From a virus, in the IMG/VR virus record IMGVR_UViG_3300035698_035359, positions 1-64,000 of that record: a stretch of 64,000 nt of DNA; one strand, 5' to 3'. Numbering within the stretch: position 1 is the stretch's first letter; every line of letters starts with the position of its first letter. Positions 7,527 through 15,651 of the stretch are shown here, piece by piece. A model generated the notes under the pieces. The model saw only the letters and a list, made by a program, of their open reading frames with translations, was not told the origin of the DNA and made no database searches. Made by a program: the position numbers and the translations under genes.

Positions 7527-8264
7527 TTATTTTAAGGGTGCAATTACATATTCAAATTGGCAGTTATTGCTTTCAGTTTTTACATAAATAGGACAACCGT
7601 CCTGAGCTGAAACTATAATACTATTTTCTTTAAAAGTTGAAAGTAAATCAACAAAAATGTTTTTTAATTTTAAAGTAAATTCAGTAATACTCTCTTCTAC
7701 TACAAATTCACTTAAAATTTTATTTTCATGACTTTCTAATTCAAAAGTAATTTTATTATCTTTACCTTTAATCACAAGGTTAGAGGCATTAAGAATTGCG
7801 GTATTATTAATAATTTTAGTAATAATATCTGAAGAAAGACTAAATTCGTTTCCTATAGCCTTTTCTTTAATTAATTTAAACTTGTCTCCAGAAACTGTAT
7901 TTTTAATATATTGAGGGTCACGAAGAATTGCACTAATCTTAGTGGTAACATCATTTAAGATGAGCTTATTTTTATTTATTTTGATATTAATCGTGTCAGA
8001 GGTTAAAGTTGTGACTAATTTCTTTAAGAGTGACATATCATCTAATCCTAAAATTCCCCAATCAAGAAACTTTCCCTTTAATATACCACTTAACCCACAA
8101 GTTTTATCCACTGAAGCTAAATTAACCGTTATATTGTCAGGAGTTACATTTATTATAGCTTCTCGATTTTCAATAGCCCCCCGTAAGTTAGTCAACTCTA
8201 AAAATTTTACAAAATTAACTCTATTAATCTCTATTCCCTGCTCCCTAGCGTTACTTTCTGTCAT
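7527..8264 (-). CDS. Sliding clamp, PCNA/gp45-like
   Basis: 245 aa. The overall pattern of two beta-rich halves and the C-terminal EYVIAPLK match PCNA-type trimeric clamps (archaeal/eukaryotic ends read YxLAPK) and T4 gp45, not the bacterial three-domain beta clamp. It has a strong AAGGAG site upstream of the ATG. A family-1 promoter at 8303-8330, inside the end of the sigma-like gene, gives it its own transcript. It would be the processivity factor of a phage replicase and the likely target of the clamp-binding-like peptides at the C termini of three nearby genes. Confidence 0.82.
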   Translation of the reverse strand: MTESNAREQGIEINRVNFVKFLELTNLRGAIENREAIINVTPDNITVNLASVDKTCGLSGILKGKFLDWGILGLDDMSLLKKLVTTLTSDTINIKINKNKLILNDVTTKISAILRDPQYIKNTVSGDKFKLIKEKAIGNEFSLSSDIITKIINNTAILNASNLVIKGKDNKITFELESHENKILSEFVVEESITEFTLKLKNIFVDLLSTFKENSIIVSAQDGCPIYVKTESNNCQFEYVIAPLK

Positions 8265-8274
8265 AACAATCTCC

Positions 8275-8976
8275 TTATTTTGGTTTTCGTGCTTTCATAT
8301 ATATTATAGCAGGAAAGTTACGAAAGTTAAGTAGATTTTTATTTTTCTCAGAGATTTTTTTTATGGTCTTGATATACCGTTGATATACAGCTTCCTTGCT
8401 CATATTCAAGAGTTTCCCTATCTCCTGAAAAGTCAAACCCTCATGAAACCTACTATAAATGATTGTATAGTCTTTTTCCCTACATATATCTTTTATGATA
8501 GGAAATAGATTCCTTTTTAAATAATCCTTCGAATCTAATGTTGTTTGACATGGAATTATATCAATATAGTTCCTAAGCCCATCTCCCAAAGATACAAACT
8601 GTACATTCTTTTTAACATTTAAATTAGTATGAGAGCCTTTTATGTTTTTCTCCGACTTAGCTAACTTTTCATAGTAGAAATCTTGAGATGTTCGTTTTAA
8701 ATATAAAAGTTTCCGTTTTACTATAACTGTAAGATATCTACCTAAGCTAGTTCCTGCCAAGGGTTTTTTCTTCCCTTTATTTTTTTCAACTTCTAACCAT
8801 ATTGACAATAAAACCTCTTGCTCAACATCCCTTAAGCCACCAATTTTTCTTAAATAGTAACTTTTATATATTTTATAGTATCTTGCTATTATAGGTTTTG
8901 CTACAATTCTAAAAAACTCATGATAATCTACCTCGACCTTATTACTATTATTAATATTATTAATTTCTATTTTCAC
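8275..8976 (-). CDS. Sigma-70-like transcription factor
   Basis: 233 aa from a GTG start with CAGGAG 9 nt upstream. The region near 50-65 (RDVEQEVLLSIWLEVEK) resembles sigma region 2, and YSRFHEGLTFQEIGKLLNMSKEAVYQRYIK at about 175-205 is a region-4 helix-turn-helix (only partly quoted elsewhere). It could direct RNA polymerase to late or middle promoters. In T4 the late factor gp55 works together with the clamp, so the neighbouring clamp gene is suggestive. Its last codons carry a promoter for the clamp gene. Confidence 0.75.
   Translation of the reverse strand: MKIEINNINNSNKVEVDYHEFFRIVAKPIIARYYKIYKSYYLRKIGGLRDVEQEVLLSIWLEVEKNKGKKKPLAGTSLGRYLTVIVKRKLLYLKRTSQDFYYEKLAKSEKNIKGSHTNLNVKKNVQFVSLGDGLRNYIDIIPCQTTLDSKDYLKRNLFPIIKDICREKDYTIIYSRFHEGLTFQEIGKLLNMSKEAVYQRYIKTIKKISEKNKNLLNFRNFPAIIYMKARKPK
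8303..8330 (-). promoter_or_regulatory. Promoter, family 1 copy b
   Basis: TTAACT, 16 bp, TATAAT with extended -10, reading leftward. The promoter is encoded within the last codons of the sigma-like gene (NFRNFPAIIYMK) and would start transcription just ahead of the clamp gene. The match to copy c at 36285 extends past the -10 into ATATATATGA. Confidence 0.82.
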
Positions 8977-8991
8977 TTTTGTTGCTCCTGT

Positions 8992-9840
8992 CTATCTAAT
9001 TTTTTCATTATAGATTTGTTTAACAATTTTTATATCGGGGTTATAATATATTAAAGTACTAAGTACAGATTTATGACCTAATAAGCTCTGGGCTATCTTT
9101 ACATCTATACCAGCTCTAGCTAACATATTAGCAAAAGAATGTCTAAACATATGCATTGTAATATTCTTTTTTCCAGATACACATGTTTTTAAAAAGTTTA
9201 TCAATCTTGAAACTTCATTATTTTTTATGTTAAAAGCATTTATATTTCCAGGTTCTAATTGAAAATAATGAATTAATAATTTCTTTACTTTAAGTGGGAA
9301 AAAAACAGTTCTTTCACTTCTGTTTTTAGTTGGAATTCTCACTATCACAGCTCGCTCCTCTAATTTAATATCCTCTCTTTTTAAATTTATAAACTCATTT
9401 CTTCTAAGCCCTGTATAAAATAAAAAATACAAAATTACTTTCAATTTATCAAGGTTCATAAAAGTGCAATATGTCATAGCAGTTGATATCAAATCTTCTA
9501 ACTCTTCTTTAGTTACAAAGTCTTTTACTTTTATCTCAGTTCTCATTATTTTTATTTTATACATTTCTTGATAAATATCTTCTGTTACTTTACTTACATC
9601 TCTAAGATACTTATAAAAAAATCTTAAAGCTTTAACAAAGTTATTAATATATCCATTTGAATAAGATTGTTGTCTTAAAGTTAAAAAATATTGATTCAAT
9701 ATAAGTAAGTTAACATGATAAATATCTATATTATTAGTTGTACAATAAATTAAATAATACTTAATTTTATACCAATAATTAGTATCATAACCGCTTGCTT
9801 CCAGGTGGACCTTAAAATCTTTTAATATTTGTGAATACAT
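8992..9840 (-). CDS. Tyrosine recombinase (XerC/D-like)
   Basis: 282 aa with a complete catalytic set: R146 in TGLRRNE, K172, H230 and R233 in HMFRHSFA, H256 in LLGHKS and the nucleophile Y265 or Y266. The N-terminal SAM-like core-binding domain occupies about 1-95. It has an AAAGGAG site before the ATG. It could integrate the genome, resolve multimers, or act at the AT-rich repeats that lie immediately upstream of its start. No attachment core could be recognised. Confidence 0.92.
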   Translation of the reverse strand: MYSQILKDFKVHLEASGYDTNYWYKIKYYLIYCTTNNIDIYHVNLLILNQYFLTLRQQSYSNGYINNFVKALRFFYKYLRDVSKVTEDIYQEMYKIKIMRTEIKVKDFVTKEELEDLISTAMTYCTFMNLDKLKVILYFLFYTGLRRNEFINLKREDIKLEERAVIVRIPTKNRSERTVFFPLKVKKLLIHYFQLEPGNINAFNIKNNEVSRLINFLKTCVSGKKNITMHMFRHSFANMLARAGIDVKIAQSLLGHKSVLSTLIYYNPDIKIVKQIYNEKIR

Positions 9841-9861
9841 ATTTACTCCTTTAATTATTAA

Positions 9862-10050
9862 TATAATATGTTATTATAACATAATAATAAGTAATATAAT
9901 AATATGTTACATGTTATAGTAATATAATATATCGCTTAAAAGCTTGTTACATGTTATTATGTTACAATGTTATAACATTGTTATATGTTATTATATTACA
10001 TGTTATATAACTTGTTATATATAATATGTTATTATGTTACATGTTACTAT
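9862..10050. repeat. AT-rich GTTAT/GTTAC repeat block
   Basis: About 190 bp with many copies of ATGTTAT, TTACATGTTA and TTATTATGTTAC in both orientations, including ATGTTACATGTTA-type segments near 9903, 9945, 9986 and 10036. Only A, T and scattered G/C occur. It lies between the recombinase and radical SAM genes and could be a recombination site, an origin or a binding array. No gene is seen. Confidence 0.7.
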
Positions 10051-10097
10051 ATTTAAATACTTTATATATAAGTATAGAGGATGTTTATTCCTGATTT

Positions 10098-11060
10098 CTA
10101 CATTGTAGCAAGAATCGCATTGCCACAGGTTATCTTACTTTCATCTTCTTCTTTAGATGGTATAAATACTATAACATCAAATCCTTCATTCTTTAAATCT
10201 TCTTCTATTTGTTTATAAGGATAATATTGTTCATATCCTTCTGCAGTTTTTAAATTATTTTTGGTACATGCATCTGTTTTATGCATAGGTGTAATTTTTA
10301 CTATGTAATCCATTGGATTAAACCATTTGCGTAATGTTTTTACATTTATAGTATAATCACAAAGTGCCATATTTAAAGTTATTTTGCGCCCATTTGGAAT
10401 TATGTCTCTCATAATATTATGTATCTCTTCCAGAGAACAAGCATTTTTATTGAACATTTTATCTCTTTCCCTTTGTTCAGTTGAATTTAAGCTAATTTGT
10501 AATCCTGCTTCTCCTTTTAAACGTCTATTTTTTAATCTCATCCAAGTATGTATAAAAGTTTTTAGCCATTCATTTTTTCTTGGCATCATAGTAGAAACTA
10601 CTGGATGTATTTTATATTCAGGGTCTATATGTTCTTTGAACCATTTGGTTGCATCTAACACATCTGGATTCCAAGTAGGTTCTCCCATTCTTGCAAAATG
10701 TATATTAAGTCTTTTTGTAAAGCTTACTTCTGGATGTAATTTAATTCCTTCTAATACTTGTCTGATTAAATCATTAAAAGTAACATTTATTCCTGGACCA
10801 ACTTTTGGAACATCGCAAAAGGTGCAATTCATTGAGCAACCATATTGTGTAGAAATAGTAATTACCCACTTTTCTTCTAATGGTAATAGATTTCCATGAG
10901 GCACTCCGTTTATCTCTTTTTTTAACCCAAGGAAATCAGCTTTTAGATTTTTTTCTTTTCCATAGTCGCCAATAGACAGAAACTCCAATGGTTTATGTTT
11001 TTCTCCTTCTGCAATTATAATATTACCAGTTGGTACTATTATATTTTTAATTACTTTCAT
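10098..11060 (-). CDS. RlmN/Cfr-like radical SAM protein
   Basis: 320 aa. The iron-sulfur motif CSMNCTFC (C75, C79, C82) follows ITISTQYG, as in RlmN. RMGEPTWN matches the RlmN 'GEP' SAM contact, and a late cysteine in ITCGNA (C312) corresponds to the methyl-carrying cysteine of RlmN/Cfr. Those enzymes methylate adenine C2 or C8 in rRNA and tRNA. This protein is clearly divergent, so RNA methylation is an inference. It has its own promoter at 11084-11112. Confidence 0.75.
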   Translation of the reverse strand: MKVIKNIIVPTGNIIIAEGEKHKPLEFLSIGDYGKEKNLKADFLGLKKEINGVPHGNLLPLEEKWVITISTQYGCSMNCTFCDVPKVGPGINVTFNDLIRQVLEGIKLHPEVSFTKRLNIHFARMGEPTWNPDVLDATKWFKEHIDPEYKIHPVVSTMMPRKNEWLKTFIHTWMRLKNRRLKGEAGLQISLNSTEQRERDKMFNKNACSLEEIHNIMRDIIPNGRKITLNMALCDYTINVKTLRKWFNPMDYIVKITPMHKTDACTKNNLKTAEGYEQYYPYKQIEEDLKNEGFDVIVFIPSKEEDESKITCGNAILATM

Positions 11061-11083
11061 TTTCTTTTCCTTTCTTTATATAT

Positions 11084-11112
11084 ATTATACTACTAGAACT
11101 TGACTTCGTAAA
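11084..11112 (-). promoter_or_regulatory. Promoter, family 2 copy a
   Basis: Reading leftward: AAGCTTTACGAAGT with -35 TTTACG, 17-bp spacer, TATAAT. The same block (AAAGCTTTACAAAGT...TATAAT) recurs at 22904-22933 (minus) and 38305-38334 (plus). It overlaps the end of the TyrA-like gene and serves the radical SAM gene. Confidence 0.65.
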
Positions 11113-11782
11113 GCTTTTCTTTAAATCCAGATAAAAAAGTTTTAAGACTTTTATTTTTTTGAATTTGTTTATATAAATTTATATCACCTAATTTTATTCT
11201 ATCAGATAACTCAACAACTTTATTACTCATATAAGTATTGTGATTATATTTAAGCATTTCACCTAACGCTAAAATAACCCTATGTACTAATGCTTGTTCT
11301 AATGCCATTGCTTTATCATGGTCTTTATAATTATCAAACCAAATTATTTTTGAACTTGTAATTTTTTCGATTTCATCTAGTGAACTTTCAGACCAGAAAA
11401 GATTGATGTTCCCTATAACAGCAGTTCTACGGTCATTAATATTAGGAGTAGCAGAAGGTCTAAAGAGTATATGCATAGACCATATGTTTAAATCTTCAAG
11501 CTTTGAATTTCCATATATTGGAGTTTTAAGAGATGTTTGTTCTAATATAGGAATAGTTTTTAAATGTTTTTTATATTTGAGTAGCCAAGGTATAGTTTCT
11601 TCCATTGGAACACATAAGAATATACAACTTGCTTGTTTAATTCGCTCTATTTTTTCTTTTTCAGTGTCATTAATATCAAAGCACCATATATTAGAGGCTT
11701 TAGGTAAAAGTTTCAAAAGTCCAGCTAATATGAAAGAGCCTATTTCACCTTTATAACCTACTACTAACGGAGATTTTAACAT
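11093..11782 (-). CDS. Prephenate dehydrogenase (TyrA)-like protein
   Basis: 229 aa. The N terminus VVGYKGEIGSFIL is a Rossmann NAD(P) motif, followed by IFLCVPMEETIPWL as in TyrA (the 'VP...' loop after beta-4) and a MHILFRPSATP stretch where TyrA carries its 'HPM.GP' substrate loop. The C-terminal half is helical as in TyrA dimerisation domains. Phages rarely make tyrosine, so it may reduce or oxidise another substrate. It is next to the radical SAM gene, suggesting a shared pathway. Confidence 0.6.
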   Translation of the reverse strand: MLKSPLVVGYKGEIGSFILAGLLKLLPKASNIWCFDINDTEKEKIERIKQASCIFLCVPMEETIPWLLKYKKHLKTIPILEQTSLKTPIYGNSKLEDLNIWSMHILFRPSATPNINDRRTAVIGNINLFWSESSLDEIEKITSSKIIWFDNYKDHDKAMALEQALVHRVILALGEMLKYNHNTYMSNKVVELSDRIKLGDINLYKQIQKNKSLKTFLSGFKEKLYEVKF

Positions 11783-12003
11783 TTCTTTTTCCTTTTTTTA
11801 ATTTTTATTCTATCTCTTCTATAATATTCCGTTGTTAGCTGATTACACCCATCGCTATTATACCCACCTAAACAGTCACAGGTTTCACTATGAACTTTCT
11901 TCCATAATCTACCTAAATCTCTATCAGACATTCTACGAAGTTGACCTTGGGTTAATAGTGTCATATTGTCAAGCATTATTTTTTTAGCATTTTCATATTT
12001 CAT
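11776..12003 (-). CDS. Hypothetical protein, 75 aa
   Basis: Start chosen at ATG 12001-12003 behind AAAAGGAG; the open frame extends further upstream without a site. Small helical protein with SETCDCLGGYNSDGCN in the middle and a very basic C terminus (RIKIKKRKKKC). It overlaps the TyrA-like start by 7 nt. Not recognised. Confidence 0.6.
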   Translation of the reverse strand: MKYENAKKIMLDNMTLLTQGQLRRMSDRDLGRLWKKVHSETCDCLGGYNSDGCNQLTTEYYRRDRIKIKKRKKKC

Positions 12004-12016
12004 ATCATTTCTCCTT

Positions 12017-12361
12017 TTAACATCTATACATTTTAAATGCTTCTTCATCACAAGGAACAAACTCTTTAATTTTATTTTTATCACATAGTTTTGCTCCATT
12101 CCTTGCTATCTGTTCATCAGTAACTTTTAAATGAGTATCACCATCAAAATAGTTTGCAGGTTCAAAATTAGCATCCATAGAATGATAAATAGCCCAATCA
12201 TATATTCCACCTCTAATCGCTACCCAATTAACCACTGTTTCTTTATTTTCATCAATATTTTTAGCATTATTAAACCAAGGGTGTAATATTTTTCCTTGTC
12301 CTCGTGCAAAAATTCCAGGTTTCATTGCTTTTAATTTTTCTAATGTTAATTTATCTTTCAT
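12017..12361 (-). CDS. Conserved phage hypothetical protein
   Basis: 114 aa from the ATG behind AAAGGAGAG. Notable segments are KPGIFARGQGKILHPWFN and WVAIRGGIYDWAIYH, which I recall from small phage proteins of unknown function. The C-terminal half is acidic. No catalytic motif can be assigned. Confidence 0.65.
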   Translation of the reverse strand: MKDKLTLEKLKAMKPGIFARGQGKILHPWFNNAKNIDENKETVVNWVAIRGGIYDWAIYHSMDANFEPANYFDGDTHLKVTDEQIARNGAKLCDKNKIKEFVPCDEEAFKMYRC

Positions 12362-12375
12362 TTTATTTCTCTCCT

Positions 12376-12561
12376 TTAATACATTACTTTTATATCCATC
12401 ATTATAAGACATGTACCTATCCAGACTATAACTTCTATACCAATAACACATATTACCCCACATAATATACCACCACAGAAAGAATTATCTTTTATTTTTT
12501 TTATTTTTTGCAGTTTTAAATCGTAATCTTTATGCGCATCATATTCCTCAGCTTCAAACAT
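12376..12561 (-). CDS. Single-pass membrane protein, paralogue 1
   Basis: 61 aa: a charged N-terminal 27 residues, then a hydrophobic segment (CGGILCGVICVIGIEVIVWI) ending in a short basic tail with final MY. It is a clear paralogue of the 60-aa protein at 13275-13457: both start MFE, carry CGG before the membrane segment, CLIM after it and end MY. Even the ribosome binding sites match (GGAGCAAAG). The pair flanks the Thg1 gene. Confidence 0.65.
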   Translation of the reverse strand: MFEAEEYDAHKDYDLKLQKIKKIKDNSFCGGILCGVICVIGIEVIVWIGTCLIMMDIKVMY

Positions 12562-12575
12562 AACTTTGCTCCTTC

Positions 12576-13262
12576 CTAGTCTTTTCTGACGTTAACAAAT
12601 TGTTCTATATACTCTCGGTCTTGTGTAAAAATAGGTATATATTTATCTATTTTTTTCTTAATCACCGCAACTCCTCTTTTTCTAATGATTGGATAGTCGT
12701 TAAAATTTATTCCTTTCTCTTGAAATAACATTTCTTGTATTTGATTACAATTTTTAAGGTGTAATTGTTTATGAGAAAAATATTCCCTTCCTGCCATTTG
12801 TATTGCGTTGCGAGTTGCATCTTGTTGCCTCCATATGAAATAGTTACATACTTCATCTTGAGATAAAGAAAATGCTCTACTATCAAAACATACAGTTTGA
12901 TTATATAATCTAGAAAATATAGAACTTGCCAAAGCTGATGATATAGAAACTATTTTTCTTAAATCATATCCAAACCAAGGTTCAGTAGTGATAGTATTAT
13001 AGTCAGTTAATAAAAAACTAACTTCATCTGATTGTACATATGCGAAATCGCAACCTTGAATTTCTTCCACTAAATTTTTTGTCATAGAAGCCATATGATA
13101 AGTAAAATCTAGAGACCATTTTTTCTCAAACCTTTTACGAGTGACTGAGTGAAAGGCTCTCCCATCTATGCGTAATATCACAGGAATGCGTCTGGTTAAA
13201 TGATACTCCGTTACTTGTTCATATTGTTTCATTCTTGTAGCTATGTCTAATTTACTTGTCAT
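12576..13262 (-). CDS. tRNA-His guanylyltransferase-like 3'-5' polymerase (Thg1/TLP)
   Basis: 228 aa. The Thg1 motifs are all present: RIDGRAFHSVTR (metal D33), QSDEVSFLL (D79, E80), FDSRAF, and DATRNAIQMAGREYFSHKQLH. Eukaryotic Thg1 adds G-1 to tRNA-His. Bacterial and archaeal Thg1-like proteins repair truncated tRNA 5' ends by templated 3'-5' addition. No phage tRNA-His is seen here, so 5'-end repair or editing of phage or host tRNAs is more likely. It has a strong AAAAGGAG site. It is flanked by two paralogous membrane-protein genes, which suggests insertion into a duplicated locus. Confidence 0.92.
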   Translation of the reverse strand: MTSKLDIATRMKQYEQVTEYHLTRRIPVILRIDGRAFHSVTRKRFEKKWSLDFTYHMASMTKNLVEEIQGCDFAYVQSDEVSFLLTDYNTITTEPWFGYDLRKIVSISSALASSIFSRLYNQTVCFDSRAFSLSQDEVCNYFIWRQQDATRNAIQMAGREYFSHKQLHLKNCNQIQEMLFQEKGINFNDYPIIRKRGVAVIKKKIDKYIPIFTQDREYIEQFVNVRKD

Positions 13263-13274
13263 TTTCTTCTCCTT

Positions 13275-13457
13275 TTAATACATTCCCCTCATATTCATTA
13301 TAAGACACGCAGTTCCATAAATTGTAAGTTCTATAATAATAACACTTATTACCCCTAAAAAAAGTCCCCCGCAGTAGGCTGAGTCCTCCCGTTCTATCAT
13401 CTTTTTTGTTCTCTTTTCTGCCCCTTCTTTTTTATAATCATCATCTGTTTCAAACAT
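13275..13457 (-). CDS. Single-pass membrane protein, paralogue 2
   Basis: 60 aa from ATG 13455-13457 behind GAAAGGGG; a GTG further upstream lies inside the ligase gene. Charged N-terminal half, then a hydrophobic segment beginning CGGLFLGVISVIIIEL, ending MY. Paralogue of 12376-12561. The N-terminus is probably cytoplasmic. Function unknown. Confidence 0.65.
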   Translation of the reverse strand: MFETDDDYKKEGAEKRTKKMIEREDSAYCGGLFLGVISVIIIELTIYGTACLIMNMRGMY

Positions 13458-13476
13458 AGCTTTGCCCCTTTCTTTT

Positions 13477-14673
13477 TTATTTATCAAATCTAATTGACTT
13501 CGCAACAGGAAATCTTGGTACACAATACTCGCTAAGATTTTGATATATGATTGTTAATGGCTTACCCATGTACTCTTCTGGGTGTGTAAATAAATGTTTT
13601 AAATATGATGTTTTACCTTTCATTTTAGCTTTAACAGTACCTTTATCTTTATCAGGTCTCTTATCTAAAGCCTTATGATAGATTTTTGTTTTTTCATTCA
13701 TATCTTTAAGCACTCTGCCTTCTTCTAGTTTACAAATAAAAGACCCAACGTGTCCTGCTAACGAGCCCTTACCCTCTAATTTTCCTATAATAATAAATTC
13801 ATCGTCTATAAATTCTTTATATTTTAATAGACTGTAACTTCTTTTCTGCTCATAAGGCATATTGATATTTCTAAACATAATACCCTCATAACCTGCCTCT
13901 ATACACCGCTTATAATAATCCATAGCTTCTTCAAAATTATTCACTACAATTGTTTCCACTTTTATTACAGAAGCAAGTGGTAAATTTACAGGGTTAAACG
14001 AATTATATCTTTCATAAAAACTATCTAGCTCTGTTAGATTTTTAATTCTAGGAAAATCATAAACATGATATTGTATTTTATTTATTATTTCTGTTTTTAA
14101 TTTTTTACTAGCTCTAATTGCTCCAGTAAAACTATTAAAATCTTTACCATGTATATATAATTCTCCGTCGACAATATCTCCATTTTTCATCACTTGATTT
14201 AAATCAGTTGCTATATGGTTCATTGTTATAATTTCTTTTCCTGACCTAAACCATAATTTTATTTTATCATCTTTCTTTGTGGTAGTGCATCTTATACCAT
14301 CTAATTTTGGTTGACAGATACAAGGGTATTTTAAATGTTTATCAGCGTGTTTTTTATATGAGTGAGCTAACATAGGTAAATATCCACCGAGATTTGCTAT
14401 TTTTGTGGTGACATTACATTTGTCAACTGTTAAATGATAATCTTTATTATGCTTTTTCTCCCATTTAGATTTAGCCTGTGCTTCTGCTTGTTGGCTAGGA
14501 GAAGTTTCGTTCCCTTTCCCTATATTTTTTCCCTCAGAAATTGTTTCTTCATATCTTTGTTTCTTTCCATCTTGTTGCCCCTGAACAACTACTATAATAT
14601 TATCTTCAGTAGATATTTCCCATATCTGAATTTTACCTGTTGATGTTAATTTGTATAGCTTTGGAAATTTCAT
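13477..14673 (-). CDS. ATP-dependent DNA ligase with N-terminal WGR-like domain
   Basis: 398 aa. Residues 1-80 look like a WG(R)-type nucleic-acid-binding domain (KLYKLTSTGKIQIWEI, then a helix AEAQAKSKWEKKH). The adenylation domain follows with motif I QPKLDGIR (lysine K123), motif III-like DGELYIHG, motif IV EGIMFR and motif V LLKYKEF. The C-terminal OB-fold is marked by GHVGSFICKLEEG. It would seal nicks in replication or recombination. The WGR-ligase fusion occurs in several phage groups. Confidence 0.88.
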   Translation of the reverse strand: MKFPKLYKLTSTGKIQIWEISTEDNIIVVVQGQQDGKKQRYEETISEGKNIGKGNETSPSQQAEAQAKSKWEKKHNKDYHLTVDKCNVTTKIANLGGYLPMLAHSYKKHADKHLKYPCICQPKLDGIRCTTTKKDDKIKLWFRSGKEIITMNHIATDLNQVMKNGDIVDGELYIHGKDFNSFTGAIRASKKLKTEIINKIQYHVYDFPRIKNLTELDSFYERYNSFNPVNLPLASVIKVETIVVNNFEEAMDYYKRCIEAGYEGIMFRNINMPYEQKRSYSLLKYKEFIDDEFIIIGKLEGKGSLAGHVGSFICKLEEGRVLKDMNEKTKIYHKALDKRPDKDKGTVKAKMKGKTSYLKHLFTHPEEYMGKPLTIIYQNLSEYCVPRFPVAKSIRFDK

Positions 14674-15019
14674 TTTGTTTCTCCTTCCATTAGTTCTGGA
14701 GTTTCACACACGTTTCCGATTATTTCAACTCTTGGTTTTATTTTTCTATCTGTTTGTTGTTTGATATATTCTCCTAATATTTTTCTCCCATCTAAATCCC
14801 AGTATCCTCTTTCTTTATCCCAAGATATTTTTCCAATCCAATTAAAACCATATCTAACTATATCTCCATCATATATATCAACCTTATTCTTATCTTTAAA
14901 CCCAGTATATTGCATAAGAATAACATTATCTAAGTTGTGGTAAATTGCCCCAGTTAAAACAAACGGTGGCTTAGCTTTTTAGATGTCTTATCCCACGCTC
15001 TAAACTTTGTCACTTTCAT
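14670..15019 (-). pseudogene. YopX gene interrupted by one-base frameshift
   Basis: The ATG at 15017-15019 opens MKVTKFRAWDKTSK, a normal YopX N terminus, but this frame stops after 20 codons. The continuation AKPPFVLTGAIYHNL, then MQYTGFKDKNKVDIYDGDIV, lies in the -1 frame. The break maps to a run of five A (14976-14980 on the plus strand); one extra A would restore a single YopX of about 115 codons. It is either a natural mutation, programmed slippage or a sequencing error. The downstream part alone is an 81-aa ORF from 14915. Confidence 0.75.
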
Positions 15020-15036
15020 TGTAATATCTCCTTCTA

Positions 15037-15651
15037 TTAATCATCTTTAATTTTATGTAGTGAAGTATGTGTTTTTTTTGACATAAATGTCCATTCGTTT
15101 AAATGTTTATAAAATATTTTTGTCATATTAATTGAATCTGATAAAGCATTATGTGGTTGCCCAGAAAATTCCATTTTTTCATATTGAATTGTAGTAGCTA
15201 GACCAAATTCACTTTTGAAACATATTAAGGGTTTAAGATGCTCTTCTATTTCAAGTTTATCCTTTATCATAGAAGTATAATGTGCCTGTAAATTTATATA
15301 TTTCTGGACCCATTTATGTGATAATTTATGAAGTTCAGAATTTCTTATCAGTTCCTTTTTATCAGCCATACTCCAACCCAATAATATATATTCTTCACCT
15401 ATCCAATTTCTAAAATCATATATAGTTTCATCAAAATTTTGTGCTTTATCTATGTCTGATTGTAAAATTTTAGTTTTCTTTTTAATATAGGGGGTTAATA
15501 TCTTTCCCTTTTTAGGTCTAATATATTTATTAAAGAAGCTATCTGTTCTTATAATATTATCTTCTAAAACAAGTTTAATAGCACTTAATTGTATTATCTC
15601 TTGTATATTTTTATATTGATTGAATTCAGTATCTAAAAGTATATAATTCAT
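15037..15651 (-). CDS. DnaQ/ERI-1-like 3'-5' exonuclease
   Basis: 204 aa. DEDD exonuclease motifs: LLDTEFN at the start (D7, E9), LLGWSMADKKEL in the middle (Exo II aspartate) and PHNALSDSINM near 165 (Exo III H and D). The spacing and the DTEFN/HNALSD wording resemble the KapD/ERI-1/3'hExo branch, which acts on RNA 3' ends, more than polymerase proofreading subunits. It overlaps the upstream gene by 4 nt. Being close to RtcB and Thg1 it may trim RNA. Confidence 0.8.
   Translation of the reverse strand: MNYILLDTEFNQYKNIQEIIQLSAIKLVLEDNIIRTDSFFNKYIRPKKGKILTPYIKKKTKILQSDIDKAQNFDETIYDFRNWIGEEYILLGWSMADKKELIRNSELHKLSHKWVQKYINLQAHYTSMIKDKLEIEEHLKPLICFKSEFGLATTIQYEKMEFSGQPHNALSDSINMTKIFYKHLNEWTFMSKKTHTSLHKIKDD

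Noticed and set aside
7942-8334. 130-codon plus-strand ORF antisense to the clamp
   Set aside because: Overlaps a clear PCNA-like gene entirely and lacks a ribosome site.
8992-10098. Integration attachment site with a host tRNA fragment
   Set aside because: The repeat block near the recombinase contains no tRNA-like or conserved core sequence.
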